Source: Rickettsiales bacterium
Lineage (GTDB): Bacteria; Pseudomonadota; Alphaproteobacteria; Rickettsiales; JAJNBL01
Direction of reading: 5' to 3'
Assembly (NCBI GenBank): GCA_021156175.1
Contig: JAJNBL010000001.1
Location: forward strand, 434,001 to 498,000
Length of the DNA stretch: 64,000 nt
Each line of letters begins with the position of its first letter. The stretch's first letter is position 1. The notes under the pieces are model-generated. The model had not been told where the DNA came from. It saw nothing but the letters and a program-made list of their open reading frames with translations, and searched no databases. Positions 26,358 to 36,420 of this stretch are shown here, one piece after another. The position numbers and the translations under genes were made by a program.

Positions 26358-27932
26358 CTAAAACTGCTCCCGTGTAGTAAGGAACCCTATTTTCTTCCAG
26401 TTTTCCTGGGCATAATTTAGCTCCCACTGGTTACGTGCAAGGAAAACCGGAAGCCCGTCATGATCTTCGGCCATATGGCTACGATGATGCGCGATAAAAC
26501 GTTGCAATTCTGCCTTATCATCACAAATCACCCAGCGCGCAGTCTCATAAGGGGCCGGTTCAAAACCCGCCTTAACCTGATATTCCCCTTCCATCCGTGC
26601 CAGCAATACGTCGAGCTGCAGTTGCCCCACAACGCCCACCAACCAATTGGAACCAATCATCGGCTTAAATAGCTGGGAAACCCCTTCTTCTGCCAAGTCT
26701 TCGAGCGCCTTGCGCAGATTCTTGGAGCGCATCGGATCGTCCAAGCGAACACGCCGTAAAATCTCCGGTGCAAAACTAGGGATTCCTTTAAAATGGAGGA
26801 TCTCCCCTTCCGTCAAGGTATCGCCGATTCGCAGTGTCCCGTGGTTTGGAATACCGATAATATCCCCCGGATGCGCTTCTTCGGTAAGCGATCGCTCACG
26901 CGATAGAAAAAATACCGGAGCTTGTACCGCCAGCACTTTTCCTGTGCGGGTATGCTTTAGCTTCATCCCCCGTTTGAAGGTACCCGAACATAGGCGCGTA
27001 AAAGCGATACGGTCGCGATGGTTCGGATCCATATTCGCCTGAATTTTGAATACAAAACCGGTCACTTGTTTTTCATCCGGCACTATTTCACGTTCGCTGG
27101 TATCTTGCTTCCCCGGCGCAGGCGCATGCTGATAAAGACCTTCGAGCAATTCTTTCACACCAAAATTTTTCAGCGCACTGCCAAAATAAACGGGCGTTAA
27201 ATGCCCTTCCAGGTAGCTTTTCTTATCAAACGGCTTGCCCGCCAATTCCAGCAACTGCACATCTTCTTGAAGCTTTTGATGCTGTACATCCGAAAGATAA
27301 CCGCCGAGGGCGGGATCTTCTGCACCACTTACCTTTAATGGCTTCGACGACGATTCATCCGCCTTTTGATAATCAAGGAAGTAACGGTCATGCAAATGAT
27401 AACATCCCCGCAAACCATGCCCATTCCCTACCGGCCAGGTAACAGGCGAAACATCCAGCGCCAATGTTTTCTCAATTTCTTCGAGTATCTCAAACGTATC
27501 ACGGCCTTCACGATCGATTTTATTGATGAAAGTGATGATCGGAATATCCCGTAACCGGCAAACCTCGAACAATTTCCGCGTCTGGGTCTCAATCCCTTTC
27601 GCAGCATCAAGCACCATCACGGCAGAATCCACCGCCGTGAGAGTACGGTAGGTATCCTCGGAAAAGTCTTGGTGACCCGGTGTATCGAGCAGATTGAAGG
27701 TAATGCCGTTATATTCAAACGTCATGACCGAAGACGTAATCGAAATACCGCGTTTGCGCTCCATCTCCATCCAATCCGACTGGGCATGCCGACGTGTACC
27801 GCGCGCTTTTACTTCTCCGGCGATATGAATTGCACCGCCATTTAAGAGCAGTTTTTCGGTGAGTGTGGTTTTACCAGCATCCGGGTGGGAGATGATAGCA
27901 AATGTACGACGTTCATGTGATTTCTTTAGCAT
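26358..27932 (-). CDS. prfC: Peptide chain release factor 3
   Basis: A 524-residue translational GTPase. G1 SHPDAGKTTL is at about 16-25, the switch region has RGISITSSV, G3 is DTPGHQDF, G4 FINKID. Domains II and III follow and the protein ends with the RF3 C-terminal domain. RF3 promotes release of RF1/RF2 after termination. Length is typical. It lies on its own, with about 160 nt to the efflux operon end and convergent with the DUF1428 pseudogene. Confidence 0.95.
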   Translation of the reverse strand: MLKKSHERRTFAIISHPDAGKTTLTEKLLLNGGAIHIAGEVKARGTRRHAQSDWMEMERKRGISITSSVMTFEYNGITFNLLDTPGHQDFSEDTYRTLTAVDSAVMVLDAAKGIETQTRKLFEVCRLRDIPIITFINKIDREGRDTFEILEEIEKTLALDVSPVTWPVGNGHGLRGCYHLHDRYFLDYQKADESSSKPLKVSGAEDPALGGYLSDVQHQKLQEDVQLLELAGKPFDKKSYLEGHLTPVYFGSALKNFGVKELLEGLYQHAPAPGKQDTSEREIVPDEKQVTGFVFKIQANMDPNHRDRIAFTRLCSGTFKRGMKLKHTRTGKVLAVQAPVFFLSRERSLTEEAHPGDIIGIPNHGTLRIGDTLTEGEILHFKGIPSFAPEILRRVRLDDPMRSKNLRKALEDLAEEGVSQLFKPMIGSNWLVGVVGQLQLDVLLARMEGEYQVKAGFEPAPYETARWVICDDKAELQRFIAHHRSHMAEDHDGLPVFLARNQWELNYAQENWKKIGFLTTREQF

Positions 27933-28092
27933 GCGCTAGACTGCCTTTGCACGGAAAAATGCCCTCTCCACACGAACCCTAAAGGCCAGGAAAGAGCATT
28001 CAATAACCGTATTTTACAAAAATGTTGATTGAACTCAGATGTATATATAGCGTTTTGGGCTATTTATAAAGCCTTTACCTACAAAAAAGGGA

Positions 28093-29547
28093 CTAAGACG
28101 GATCTTCATGTGTTTCGTCATCCCATCCACCGCCAAGCGCCCGAATTAGGGCAATGGTCGTGAAAAACCGCTGGCCGCGGATTTGTACGGCTCCACGTTC
28201 GGCAGCGAGGGAAACACGTTCGGAATCCACTACTTCGAAGTAATCCGTTTCGCCTTCTTGGTAACGTTTCTTCGCAAGATATGTGGTACGGCTTGCGGTT
28301 GATGCCGCTTTTTCCTGCTTCAAGGATTGCTCTGCAAGCAAGCGTTGGTCAATCAAATTATCTTCCACTTCCCGGAACGCAGTCAGCACCTGTTGACGAT
28401 AATTCGCCACCGCCTCTTCATTGGCCGCCTTTGCACCTTTTAAGCCTGCAAAAAGCCGTCCGCCATGGAAAATCGGTAAGGAGACTGCATTTTGCGCGAC
28501 TTGTCCTGCAATCCAGGTTTCAGATGAACTGTTAAAGAGGTCACTTAATGTGCCCGATTGGAACCCACCCGATGCACCCAACGTGATACTTGGGAAAAAC
28601 GCCGCGCGCGCAACGCCGATACGGGAATTAGTCGCCTCAACTGAATGCAAGGAGGCGGAAATATCCGGACGACGCTCAAGCAATTCAGACGGTAAACCGC
28701 TTGGCACCGGAGGAGGTACAATGTCTTCCAGCGGCGTATCGGCAAAAGTAAACTCACTTGGCAACTTGCCAAGCAACACCGCAAGCGCATGTTCGCTCTT
28801 TGCACGTTGTCTCTCGAGTGCGATCAGATCTGCCTCAACAATCGCTAATTCACTTTGCGTGCGTGCCCGGTCCTGCTCACCAGAAGCACCTTCTTTCAGG
28901 CGCTTTTCCATAATACGTGCGGCTTCTGCACGAATTTTTACGGTTGCACGCAACAAATCTCGCTCAGAATCCAGTGCTCTTAAGCTGAAATAATGCTGTG
29001 CCACATCCGCCTGGAGTGCCAGCAATGCACTATTGTATAAAGAATTTTGCGCCTTTGCATCAAACCGCGAGGCCCTATAACCATCCCGCACACGACCAAA
29101 AAGATCCACCTCATATGAGGCAACACCGCCTGCATTGAAAGTATTATACGGCTTCACCCCATCCCCCGGAAGCTTAGTACGTGTGGCATTCCCGCCCACA
29201 TCCAAACTCGGAAAAAATCCACCGCGCGCAACATTCGCAATCGCACGGGATTGCTCCACGCGAGCGCCAATTGCTTTTAAAGATTGATTGGCCGTAATCG
29301 CTTCCGCTTCAAGCGTATTGAGTTGCTCATCGCCAAAAATTTTCCACCATTCGCCGCGATTACTGGTTTCCCTGGGCTCCGCATTTTTCCATATCACGCT
29401 GCCGGCATCCGGCTCCAGCTCAACATCCACCGATTTTTCCTTGAAGCTCTCAGGGATTGCCATCTCAGGCTTATGGAAGCTCGGCGCCAGACTACAGCCC
29501 GTGAGCACCAATGCGGTGGTGATACTTAAAATGCGTGTGTAGTTCAT
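28093..29547 (-). CDS. RND efflux outer-membrane factor (NodT/OprM family lipoprotein)
   Basis: A 484-residue TolC-type channel. An N-terminal lipobox LVLTGCS (Cys at about 18) indicates an outer-membrane lipoprotein. Two OEP domains (about 75-260 and 285-465) contain the long amphipathic helices of the tunnel. It overlaps the pump gene by 4 nt (ATGA) and is the last gene of tetR-acrA-acrB-oprM. It completes a tripartite efflux system. Substrates are not predictable from sequence. Confidence 0.93.
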   Translation of the reverse strand: MNYTRILSITTALVLTGCSLAPSFHKPEMAIPESFKEKSVDVELEPDAGSVIWKNAEPRETSNRGEWWKIFGDEQLNTLEAEAITANQSLKAIGARVEQSRAIANVARGGFFPSLDVGGNATRTKLPGDGVKPYNTFNAGGVASYEVDLFGRVRDGYRASRFDAKAQNSLYNSALLALQADVAQHYFSLRALDSERDLLRATVKIRAEAARIMEKRLKEGASGEQDRARTQSELAIVEADLIALERQRAKSEHALAVLLGKLPSEFTFADTPLEDIVPPPVPSGLPSELLERRPDISASLHSVEATNSRIGVARAAFFPSITLGASGGFQSGTLSDLFNSSSETWIAGQVAQNAVSLPIFHGGRLFAGLKGAKAANEEAVANYRQQVLTAFREVEDNLIDQRLLAEQSLKQEKAASTASRTTYLAKKRYQEGETDYFEVVDSERVSLAAERGAVQIRGQRFFTTIALIRALGGGWDDETHEDPS

Positions 29548-32500
29548 GGTTTTACCTCTTCTGCTTCTGCGTGAAGCGCAGGTTCAGACGCTGACGTCAG
29601 CTTGCTGCCGGCTAATGTCCGTAACAATACGTAAAATACCGGGGTCAGGAACAATCCAAAGAAGGTTACACCCAACATCCCAGAAAATACTGCAATTCCC
29701 ATCGCATGACGCATTTCTGCACCAGCCCCACTCGAAAACACAAGCGGCACCACCCCCATAATAAAGGCAAAGGAGGTCATCAGAATCGGACGCAACCGTA
29801 AATGCGCTGCGGTAACAGCTGCCTGCACAGGTGTTTTTCCTTCCAGTTCCAGTTCTCGTGCAAATTCCACGATCAAAATCGCGTTCTTGCACGCAAGTCC
29901 CACCAATACAATTAATCCTATTTGGGTAAAGATATTGTTATCACCCCCCACGAGCCATACGCCAGTAATCGCACAGAGCATACACATTGGGACGATCAAT
30001 ATCACTGCAAGCGGCAAGGTCAGACTTTCATACTGTGCAGCGAGTACCAAGAACACCAGCAATACGCATAACGGGAAGACAAGCATCGCCGTATCGCCCG
30101 TCAGGATCTTTTGATAGGTCAAATCCGTCCATTCAAAGCTCATGCCTTTGGGCATGGTTTCCATAACAATTTTCTCGATTTCCGCTTGCGCATCTCCCGA
30201 TGAAATTCCCGGCGCAGGACCACCATTAATTTCTGCCGTACGATACCCGTTATAACGCATCGCCCGGTCAGGCCCATAGCTTTGCGCAACCGTGAGCACA
30301 CTTTCCAGCGGCACCATATCGCCTGAAATGTTGCGTACTTTTAACTGCGTAATATCCTCAGGATGCGCACGGAATGGAGCATCCGCTTGCGCGATCACCT
30401 GATAGGTACGTCCGAATTTATTGAAGTCGTTGATATAGAGCGATCCCAGATAAATCTGCATCGTCTGGAAAATGCTATCAATCGAAATGCCCATCTGTTT
30501 GGCTTTAGTCCGATCAAGTTCCACGTAAAGCTGCGGCACGTTAATCTGGAATCCAGTAAACATCCCAGCAAGCTTTGGATTTTGCCATGCTTTACCAAGA
30601 ATTTCCTTCATCGTTTGCGACAGCACTTCATCGCCCAAATCACCACGGTCTTCAATTTGCATTTTGAATCCACCGATGGTTCCAAGCCCCATTACCGCAG
30701 GAGGCGGAAACACGGCCGTAAACGCATCTTTGATCCCACCAAACTGGGCATTAAGCGATCCCACAATTGCACCGGCAGATAGCTCCGACGAGGTACGCTC
30801 ATCAAACGGCTTTAAGGGATAAAACACAATTCCCGCACTTGAGCTATTGGTAAATCCATTGATCGACAGTCCTGGAAAAGCGACCGCATTGGCAATGCCT
30901 GGAGTCTTCAAACCAATCTCCGACATCCGCCGCATTACCTCATCCGTACGATCCAGCGAAGCCGCATCCGGCAACTGCGCAAAACCGATCAGATATTGCT
31001 TATCTTGCTGCGGAATATATCCGGTGGGGACATGCCAGAATCCAAAGAACGTTAGGCCGATTAAGCCAACATAAACCGTCATCGCAAGCGCTTTACGCTG
31101 TAATATACTCCCCACCATTCCCGAATATTTTTTGGAACTGCGATCAAACAGATGGTTAAATCGGGCAAAGAGCCAGCCTAATTTGTTGTCCATCACGCGC
31201 GTCAACCAATCTTTCGGTGCATGATGGTCTTTCAGCAATAATGCCGCCATTGCAGGACTTAAGGTAAGCGAGTTAAAGGCGGAAATCACCGTTGAAATCG
31301 CAATTGTGAGCGCAAACTGGCTATAAAACTGCCCCGTTAACCCAGAGATAAACGCAATCGGAACGAATACGGCAATCAGCGTAAGACCAATCGCGATAAT
31401 CGGGCCACTTACCTCGCGCATCGCCTGATACGTCGCATCTTTTGGCGAAAGACCGTTAGCAATATTCCGCTCCACGTTCTCCACCACTACGATTGCATCA
31501 TCCACCACGATACCAATCGCAAGTACAAGACCAAACAGCGAAAGCGCGTTGATCGAGAACCCAAACATCAGCATGAGCGCAAAGGTTCCAACAATTGAAA
31601 CTGGCACCGCCAGTAATGGAATAATAGAAGCGCGCCATGTCTGGAGGAATAAAATCACCACCAGCACCACCAATGCAATTGCCTCAAGAAGCGTATGCAC
31701 TACAGCTTTAATCGAATCGCGCACGAAGGTGGTAGGGTCATACACAATCGTATAATCCACATCCTCAGGAAACTCTTTCTTCAGCTCTTCCATCGTCCTG
31801 CGAACGCTGTCTGAAACCTCTAAAGCATTGGAGCCAGGTGTTTGAAAAATCCCAACCGCCACCGCAGGCTTATTATCAAGCAACGACCGCAAAGCATATT
31901 GTGCCGCACCCAGTTCAATACGTGCAACGTCCTTGAGGCGTGTTACGGCTCCATCCGGACTTGTTTTAATAATTACTTCGCCGAATTCCTCTTCCGTCTG
32001 CAACCGCCCTTGGGCATTAATGTTAAGCTGAAGATCAAGCCCCGTCGGCGAGGGTGATGAACCAATAACACCTGGCGCCACTTGGATATTTTGCTCACGG
32101 ATTGCCGCAATTACATCGCTGGCATTCATACTACGCGCAGCAATTTTTTGCGGGTCCAACCACACTCGCATCGCGTAATCACTTCCACCAAAAATTTGCG
32201 CTTGCCCCACTCCAGGAATACGCGCCAAACGATCTTTGACGTTCAAGCTTGTATAATTTCCAAGATAGAGTTCATCATAACGCTCTTTAGGCGATAGAAT
32301 ATGCACCACCATTGTAAGATCCGGCGAGCTTTTAATCGTTGTTACTCCGAATTGACGCACGATATCCGGCAAGCGTGGAAGCGCCTGGTTTACCCGATTT
32401 TGCACCAACTGCTGCGCCTTGTCGGGATCCGTACCAAGCTTAAACGTAATGGTGAGATTCATTTGCCCATCGGAGGTCCCTTGCGAGAACATATAAAGCA

Positions 32501-32729
32501 TGTTCTCCACACCATTGACCTGCTCCTCCAGTGGCGCAGCAACCGTTTCCGCGATGACTTTAGGATTCGCACCCGGATATTGCGCATGCACCACAACGGA
32601 AGGCGGAACCACTTCGGGATATTCCGAAATAGGCAACTGCCCAAGCGAAATCAATCCTGCGATAAAGATCAGCAGTGAAAGTACCGCCGCAAAAATCGGT
32701 CGATCAATAAAGAACCGTGAAATATTCAT
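29544..32729 (-). CDS. RND multidrug efflux pump, HAE1 family (AcrB/MexB-like)
   Basis: A 1061-residue inner-membrane pump with 12 helices and two large periplasmic loops. The proton-relay acidic pair is in IGIVVDDAIVVVENVERN (helix 4, about 400-417). FFIDRPIFAAVL at the N-terminus and the second-half motif GLACKNAILIVEFARE are typical of AcrB/MexB. It follows acrA by 12 nt and overlaps oprM by 4 nt. It exports hydrophobic or amphiphilic drugs using the proton gradient. All expected parts are intact. Confidence 0.95.
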   Translation of the reverse strand: MNISRFFIDRPIFAAVLSLLIFIAGLISLGQLPISEYPEVVPPSVVVHAQYPGANPKVIAETVAAPLEEQVNGVENMLYMFSQGTSDGQMNLTITFKLGTDPDKAQQLVQNRVNQALPRLPDIVRQFGVTTIKSSPDLTMVVHILSPKERYDELYLGNYTSLNVKDRLARIPGVGQAQIFGGSDYAMRVWLDPQKIAARSMNASDVIAAIREQNIQVAPGVIGSSPSPTGLDLQLNINAQGRLQTEEEFGEVIIKTSPDGAVTRLKDVARIELGAAQYALRSLLDNKPAVAVGIFQTPGSNALEVSDSVRRTMEELKKEFPEDVDYTIVYDPTTFVRDSIKAVVHTLLEAIALVVLVVILFLQTWRASIIPLLAVPVSIVGTFALMLMFGFSINALSLFGLVLAIGIVVDDAIVVVENVERNIANGLSPKDATYQAMREVSGPIIAIGLTLIAVFVPIAFISGLTGQFYSQFALTIAISTVISAFNSLTLSPAMAALLLKDHHAPKDWLTRVMDNKLGWLFARFNHLFDRSSKKYSGMVGSILQRKALAMTVYVGLIGLTFFGFWHVPTGYIPQQDKQYLIGFAQLPDAASLDRTDEVMRRMSEIGLKTPGIANAVAFPGLSINGFTNSSSAGIVFYPLKPFDERTSSELSAGAIVGSLNAQFGGIKDAFTAVFPPPAVMGLGTIGGFKMQIEDRGDLGDEVLSQTMKEILGKAWQNPKLAGMFTGFQINVPQLYVELDRTKAKQMGISIDSIFQTMQIYLGSLYINDFNKFGRTYQVIAQADAPFRAHPEDITQLKVRNISGDMVPLESVLTVAQSYGPDRAMRYNGYRTAEINGGPAPGISSGDAQAEIEKIVMETMPKGMSFEWTDLTYQKILTGDTAMLVFPLCVLLVFLVLAAQYESLTLPLAVILIVPMCMLCAITGVWLVGGDNNIFTQIGLIVLVGLACKNAILIVEFARELELEGKTPVQAAVTAAHLRLRPILMTSFAFIMGVVPLVFSSGAGAEMRHAMGIAVFSGMLGVTFFGLFLTPVFYVLLRTLAGSKLTSASEPALHAEAEEVKP

Positions 32730-32741
32730 GGGCTTCCCCGT

Positions 32742-33983
32742 CTATTTTTTTTCTTTCGCTTTTTCTAGCAACTGCTCACTCGAAATAGTAGCGGATGTTG
32801 AACCGGCAGCATTGAGTGGCTGGCCTGTATCCATACTCACCATCTCAGGGCTAATCGGCTGGCCAGGATGTACACGCTGCAATCCATTCACCACAATCTT
32901 CTCGCCTGGCTTTAAGCCCTCTCGTACCACTCGCAATCCACCATCCACCACGGATCCTAAGACGATTTCACGATAGGTTGCCGCATTGCCTTCACCCAAC
33001 ACAAACACAAATTTCTTGTTCTGATCGGTTCCCACGGCGCGTTCGGTAATAAGAACCGCAGGTGCCTGGGTTGCCGTACCAAGTTTTACACGTACAAACA
33101 ATCCAGGAATTAACGATCCATCTTTATTATCAAACACCGCACGCGCACGGATTGTCCCAGACGTGGTGTTCAAATGGTTATCGAAAGACTCCACATGGCC
33201 TGACAGTGCCAAATCATTTTTCCCATTTAGGCTCATCACCACAGGAATTTGGGTATCGTTTCCTGCTCCCGCATATTGCAGGAATGTATTCTCATCCACT
33301 TCAAAATCGACATAAATTGGATCATTCCCGACCACCGTGGTGAGAATTGGCGCATTTGGCCCGGCTTCCACAAGGTTCCCCGCAGTAATTTCAGCACGCC
33401 CCACTTTTCCGGCAATCGGCGCTTTGACTTTTGTATAATTCAAATTTAACCGCGCAGCATCAAGTGACGCTTCCGCACTTTTAAGATTCGCTTCCGCCAC
33501 ATTATACGCATTTTTCCGCTCATCATATTCCCGCTGCGGAATGGCTTGATCTTTGGAAAGCCGTTTCGCACGTGCGAGTTCTGTTTTCGCTAACGAAACT
33601 TGCGCTTTTGCAGAAGCCAGCGCACCTTCAGCCCGATTGAATTCCGCCGCATACTGTCGCGGATCAATGGTAAGCAAAAGCTCATCTTTACGCACCATCG
33701 CACCATTTTTGAAACGAATCGATTCGATAAGACCCGATACTTGCGGACGCACTTCCACCTCATCCACCGCCACAAGCCTTCCGGAGAATTCACTCCAGAT
33801 TTGCACTTCGCGCTCGATTACTTCGGCCACACTTACCGGGGCACCGCCGCCCATACCTTGCGGAACACCGCTGCCACCTGCGATAAAGCGCTTATAGGAA
33901 AAACTCCCCATAGCAACCACAATGATCGCCGCAATGATTTTCGTGCGGTTACTGATTTTGTTCCGATTAGTCCACTGTGGCAT
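32742..33983 (-). CDS. RND efflux periplasmic adaptor (AcrA/MexA family)
   Basis: A 413-residue membrane-fusion protein with an N-terminal signal-anchor (about 13-30). A first barrel-sandwich half (VRPQVSGLIESIRFKNGAMV) precedes the coiled-coil hairpin (about 105-175); the lipoyl half returns at VKAPIAGKVGRAEITAGNLV, followed by beta-barrel and membrane-proximal domains. It bridges the pump and the outer-membrane factor. Its start overlaps the tetR gene by 17 nt. No lipobox is seen, so it is probably held by the N-terminal helix. Confidence 0.94.
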   Translation of the reverse strand: MPQWTNRNKISNRTKIIAAIIVVAMGSFSYKRFIAGGSGVPQGMGGGAPVSVAEVIEREVQIWSEFSGRLVAVDEVEVRPQVSGLIESIRFKNGAMVRKDELLLTIDPRQYAAEFNRAEGALASAKAQVSLAKTELARAKRLSKDQAIPQREYDERKNAYNVAEANLKSAEASLDAARLNLNYTKVKAPIAGKVGRAEITAGNLVEAGPNAPILTTVVGNDPIYVDFEVDENTFLQYAGAGNDTQIPVVMSLNGKNDLALSGHVESFDNHLNTTSGTIRARAVFDNKDGSLIPGLFVRVKLGTATQAPAVLITERAVGTDQNKKFVFVLGEGNAATYREIVLGSVVDGGLRVVREGLKPGEKIVVNGLQRVHPGQPISPEMVSMDTGQPLNAAGSTSATISSEQLLEKAKEKK

Positions 33984-34605
33984 AATTGCCTCCTTGAAGT
34001 TCGTTCATTTTGAGTACGGGAACGCGATCAAAATAATGCAACAATCCCGGCTTAAGATCGCGCCTGATGATTTCCACATCATTTCTTAATTTTGCCTGAT
34101 ACATCACTCCCGCCACATACGACAAAAGCTGCGCCGCCATAGCAGGATCATTCTTTGAAATGAGACCATCCGCATAAGCATCTTTAAGCAACGCTTCAAA
34201 ATACGCGGCAGAGCGGCAGAAAATTTCATCCATTTTATGGCGCACACGCTCTTCTAACGTACTTAATTCGGAACCGCAGGTCACATAAGGACATCCCAGC
34301 ACCTTGCCCAACTGCTCTGCCCGTTCTTTTTGTTTTAAATACAACATCTCACAATAGGCATCGAGCCGCTCAAGAGGCGATAGAGTATCGGAAAATACCT
34401 TATCCAACAATGGCTTACCTGTCTGCCACAGCCTCTCAAACGCCTCAATCACCACATCCACCTTGGTCGGAAAATAATGGTAAAAGCTGCCTTTATGGAT
34501 CTGGGCGGCTTTGCATATATGGTCAACACTTACGGAGCCGTAGCTCTGCTGCCACAAAAGCTCAATCGTGGAATCCAAAATAGCGTCGCGGGTATTTTTC
34601 TGCAT
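33967..34605 (-). CDS. TetR/AcrR-family regulator of the efflux operon
   Basis: A 212-residue repressor-type protein. The N-terminal HTH spans about 8-55 (ILDSTIELLWQQSYGSVSVD ... HKGSFYHYFPTKVDVV). The C-terminal ligand domain carries cysteines at about 104 and 110 (LGCPYVTCGS), reminiscent of thiol-reactive NemR-type regulators. It is the first gene of the operon and overlaps acrA, so it controls its own synthesis with the pump. An inverted repeat 19 nt upstream of the start is the likely operator. Confidence 0.92.
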   Translation of the reverse strand: MQKNTRDAILDSTIELLWQQSYGSVSVDHICKAAQIHKGSFYHYFPTKVDVVIEAFERLWQTGKPLLDKVFSDTLSPLERLDAYCEMLYLKQKERAEQLGKVLGCPYVTCGSELSTLEERVRHKMDEIFCRSAAYFEALLKDAYADGLISKNDPAMAAQLLSYVAGVMYQAKLRNDVEIIRRDLKPGLLHYFDRVPVLKMNELQGGNYATVD

Positions 34606-34623
34606 GGTGTGACACTAGCAGAT

Positions 34624-34639
34624 TTGACTAAGTGGTCAA
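34624..34639. promoter_or_regulatory. Putative operator for the TetR-family regulator
   Basis: TTGAC TAAGTG GTCAA is a perfect 5-bp inverted repeat with a 6-nt spacer. Read on the minus strand its TTGACC could also serve as a -35 element, so binding would block the promoter. It is the only clear dyad in the tetR upstream region. Confidence 0.55.
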
Positions 34640-34672
34640 CTTCAACTTTTACTCTAGGATAAAAAAGAAAAA

Positions 34673-35443
34673 TCACACTCGGATGACCATTCCATCAAAG
34701 CCCGGTTCAATGCCTTGGGGCAGCGTCGCAGTGAGGACATCGTAATCGATTTCATGGCCCATATGGCTCAAAATTGCACGTTTCGGCTTCACCTGCTTAA
34801 TCCATCCGAGTGCCATATCCAAATGTGCATGGGTCGGGGCGGGTTCATAACGCAGACAATCGACTATCCACACATCAATCCCTTCTAACGCCGTTAAAAC
34901 AGCATCCGATAAACCATTCGTATCGATTGAATAGGCAATCCCGCCGATGCGAATTCCAAAGGTCTTGCTGGTACCATGGCTTTGCTCAAAAATCTCGAGC
35001 GTGATATCGCCAATCTCGAGCCGCTGACCACCCTTTACATGATGGGGAATGAGCGATGGGCGAAACCAACCCTTCCCTAAAATCGGGGGCAGAAATACAT
35101 AGGGAAAACGGCGCTTAAGCTCACTAAACGTTTCCTCGCTCCCATAGGCAGGAATTGAACGGTCGCCATAATGATTAAAGGAACGTATGTCATCAATCCC
35201 ATGCGTATGATCCGCATGGGCGTGAGTATAGAAAATCGCATCGACGGTGTGAAATTTATTGGCCAGAGCTTGCTGTCGTAAATCGGGAGAAGTATCCACC
35301 AGCAGCCTTGTATTACCATGCTCAATCAAGATCGAAGGACGAGTCCGCCGGTTCCTTGGATTAGAGGATGTGCAAACCACACAATCACACCCAATCGCCG
35401 GAACACCGATAGACCCACCACACCCCAAAATCGTGACCTGCAT
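34673..35443 (-). CDS. MBL-fold metallo-hydrolase, PhnP-like phosphodiesterase
   Basis: A 256-residue metallo-beta-lactamase-fold enzyme. The metal motif HAHADHTHG is at about 73-81; an N-terminal GCGGSIGVPAIGCDCVVC resembles the PhnP start with its Cys-rich zinc loop; later ligands lie in EQSHG, DCLRY and LSHMGHEIDY. PhnP-type enzymes cleave cyclic or linear phosphodiesters. The ATG at 35443 is preferred to 35470 because MQVTILGCGGS is the family start. It lies 4 nt after the SPFH gene stop, suggesting one transcript. In many alphaproteobacteria this protein is encoded near tatD; that is not seen here. Confidence 0.88.
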   Translation of the reverse strand: MQVTILGCGGSIGVPAIGCDCVVCTSSNPRNRRTRPSILIEHGNTRLLVDTSPDLRQQALANKFHTVDAIFYTHAHADHTHGIDDIRSFNHYGDRSIPAYGSEETFSELKRRFPYVFLPPILGKGWFRPSLIPHHVKGGQRLEIGDITLEIFEQSHGTSKTFGIRIGGIAYSIDTNGLSDAVLTALEGIDVWIVDCLRYEPAPTHAHLDMALGWIKQVKPKRAILSHMGHEIDYDVLTATLPQGIEPGFDGMVIRV

Positions 35444-35447
35444 AAGG

Positions 35448-36401
35448 CTACTTTTTCTTGATCGCTTCAAACACGCCGAGCGCTTGCGCTACCATCGCGC
35501 CGGGTTGACTAAGATCTGCCGGCAGCAAAATGGTATTCCCTACGCGTGCAAGCTTCTCAAACGCCTGGATATATTGCTCCGCAATACGCAACTTCACAGC
35601 ATCTTCACCGCCCGTTGAGATCACCGCTTTGGCTAAGCGTTCAATCCCTTGCGCGCTCGCCTCTGCCACCTGGCGAATCGCTTCGGCCTGACCTTGTGCA
35701 CGGTTGATTTGATCAAGCTTTGATGCTTCAGATTCCAACACGATATGCTGTTTCTGACCTTCTGCACGGAGTACCGTTTCCTGACGGTGTGCATCGGCAA
35801 TGTTAATCTGCGCCTGCTTCTGCCCTTCAGATTCTAAGATCCGCGCGCGTTTCTGGCGCTCAGCAGCCACTTGCAACTCCATCGCCTCTAAGACATTCAC
35901 CGGTGGGTGGATGTCTTTAATCTCATAGCGCATACACTGGATACCCCAGCTATTAGCGGCTTCATTGATCGAATTCACAATATTCACGTTCAACACTTCG
36001 CGTTCTTCGAAGGTATTATCGAGCGAAATTTTTCCGATTTCCGAACGCATCGTGGTTTGTGCCAATTGCGATACCGCAAAATACGGATTACTCACGCCAT
36101 AAGACGCCGCCACCGGATCCACGATCCGGATATAGAGCACACCGTCAATCCGTAAAGAAACGTTATCTTTCGTAACAGCCATTTGCTCCGGTACATCAAT
36201 CGCATCTTCTTTCAGCGAATGTTTGTACGCCACACGATCTACGAACGGGATGAGGAAATTCAAACCCGGCTGTAGATTAATATGGAACTTCCCTAAGCGC
36301 TCGATAATCCACGCTTGCTGTTGTGGGACCACCCGGACACCTTTCACGAAAAGGAAAACTCCGAAAAATATAACAAAACCTAACAAACCCCATTGTTCCA
36401 T
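35448..36401 (-). CDS. SPFH/Band 7 (stomatin-like, paraslipin) membrane protein
   Basis: A 317-residue protein with one N-terminal membrane helix (about 5-25), a Band 7 domain (about 25-190) containing LGKFHINLQPGLNFLIPFVD, and an Ala/Gln/Glu-rich coiled coil (about 180-260). Stomatins oligomerise into membrane scaffolds and partner with NfeD proteins, as here: the NfeD gene ends 19 nt upstream. An AGGAG ribosome site lies about 7 nt before the ATG. QmcA of E. coli is a relative. Confidence 0.92.
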   Translation of the reverse strand: MEQWGLLGFVIFFGVFLFVKGVRVVPQQQAWIIERLGKFHINLQPGLNFLIPFVDRVAYKHSLKEDAIDVPEQMAVTKDNVSLRIDGVLYIRIVDPVAASYGVSNPYFAVSQLAQTTMRSEIGKISLDNTFEEREVLNVNIVNSINEAANSWGIQCMRYEIKDIHPPVNVLEAMELQVAAERQKRARILESEGQKQAQINIADAHRQETVLRAEGQKQHIVLESEASKLDQINRAQGQAEAIRQVAEASAQGIERLAKAVISTGGEDAVKLRIAEQYIQAFEKLARVGNTILLPADLSQPGAMVAQALGVFEAIKKK

Positions 36402-36420
36402 AGCGATTACTCCTTGATGT

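Noticed and set aside
29544-32729. Several antisense frames in the RND pump gene (for example 30363-30782)
   Set aside because: All are shadows of the pump coding frame.
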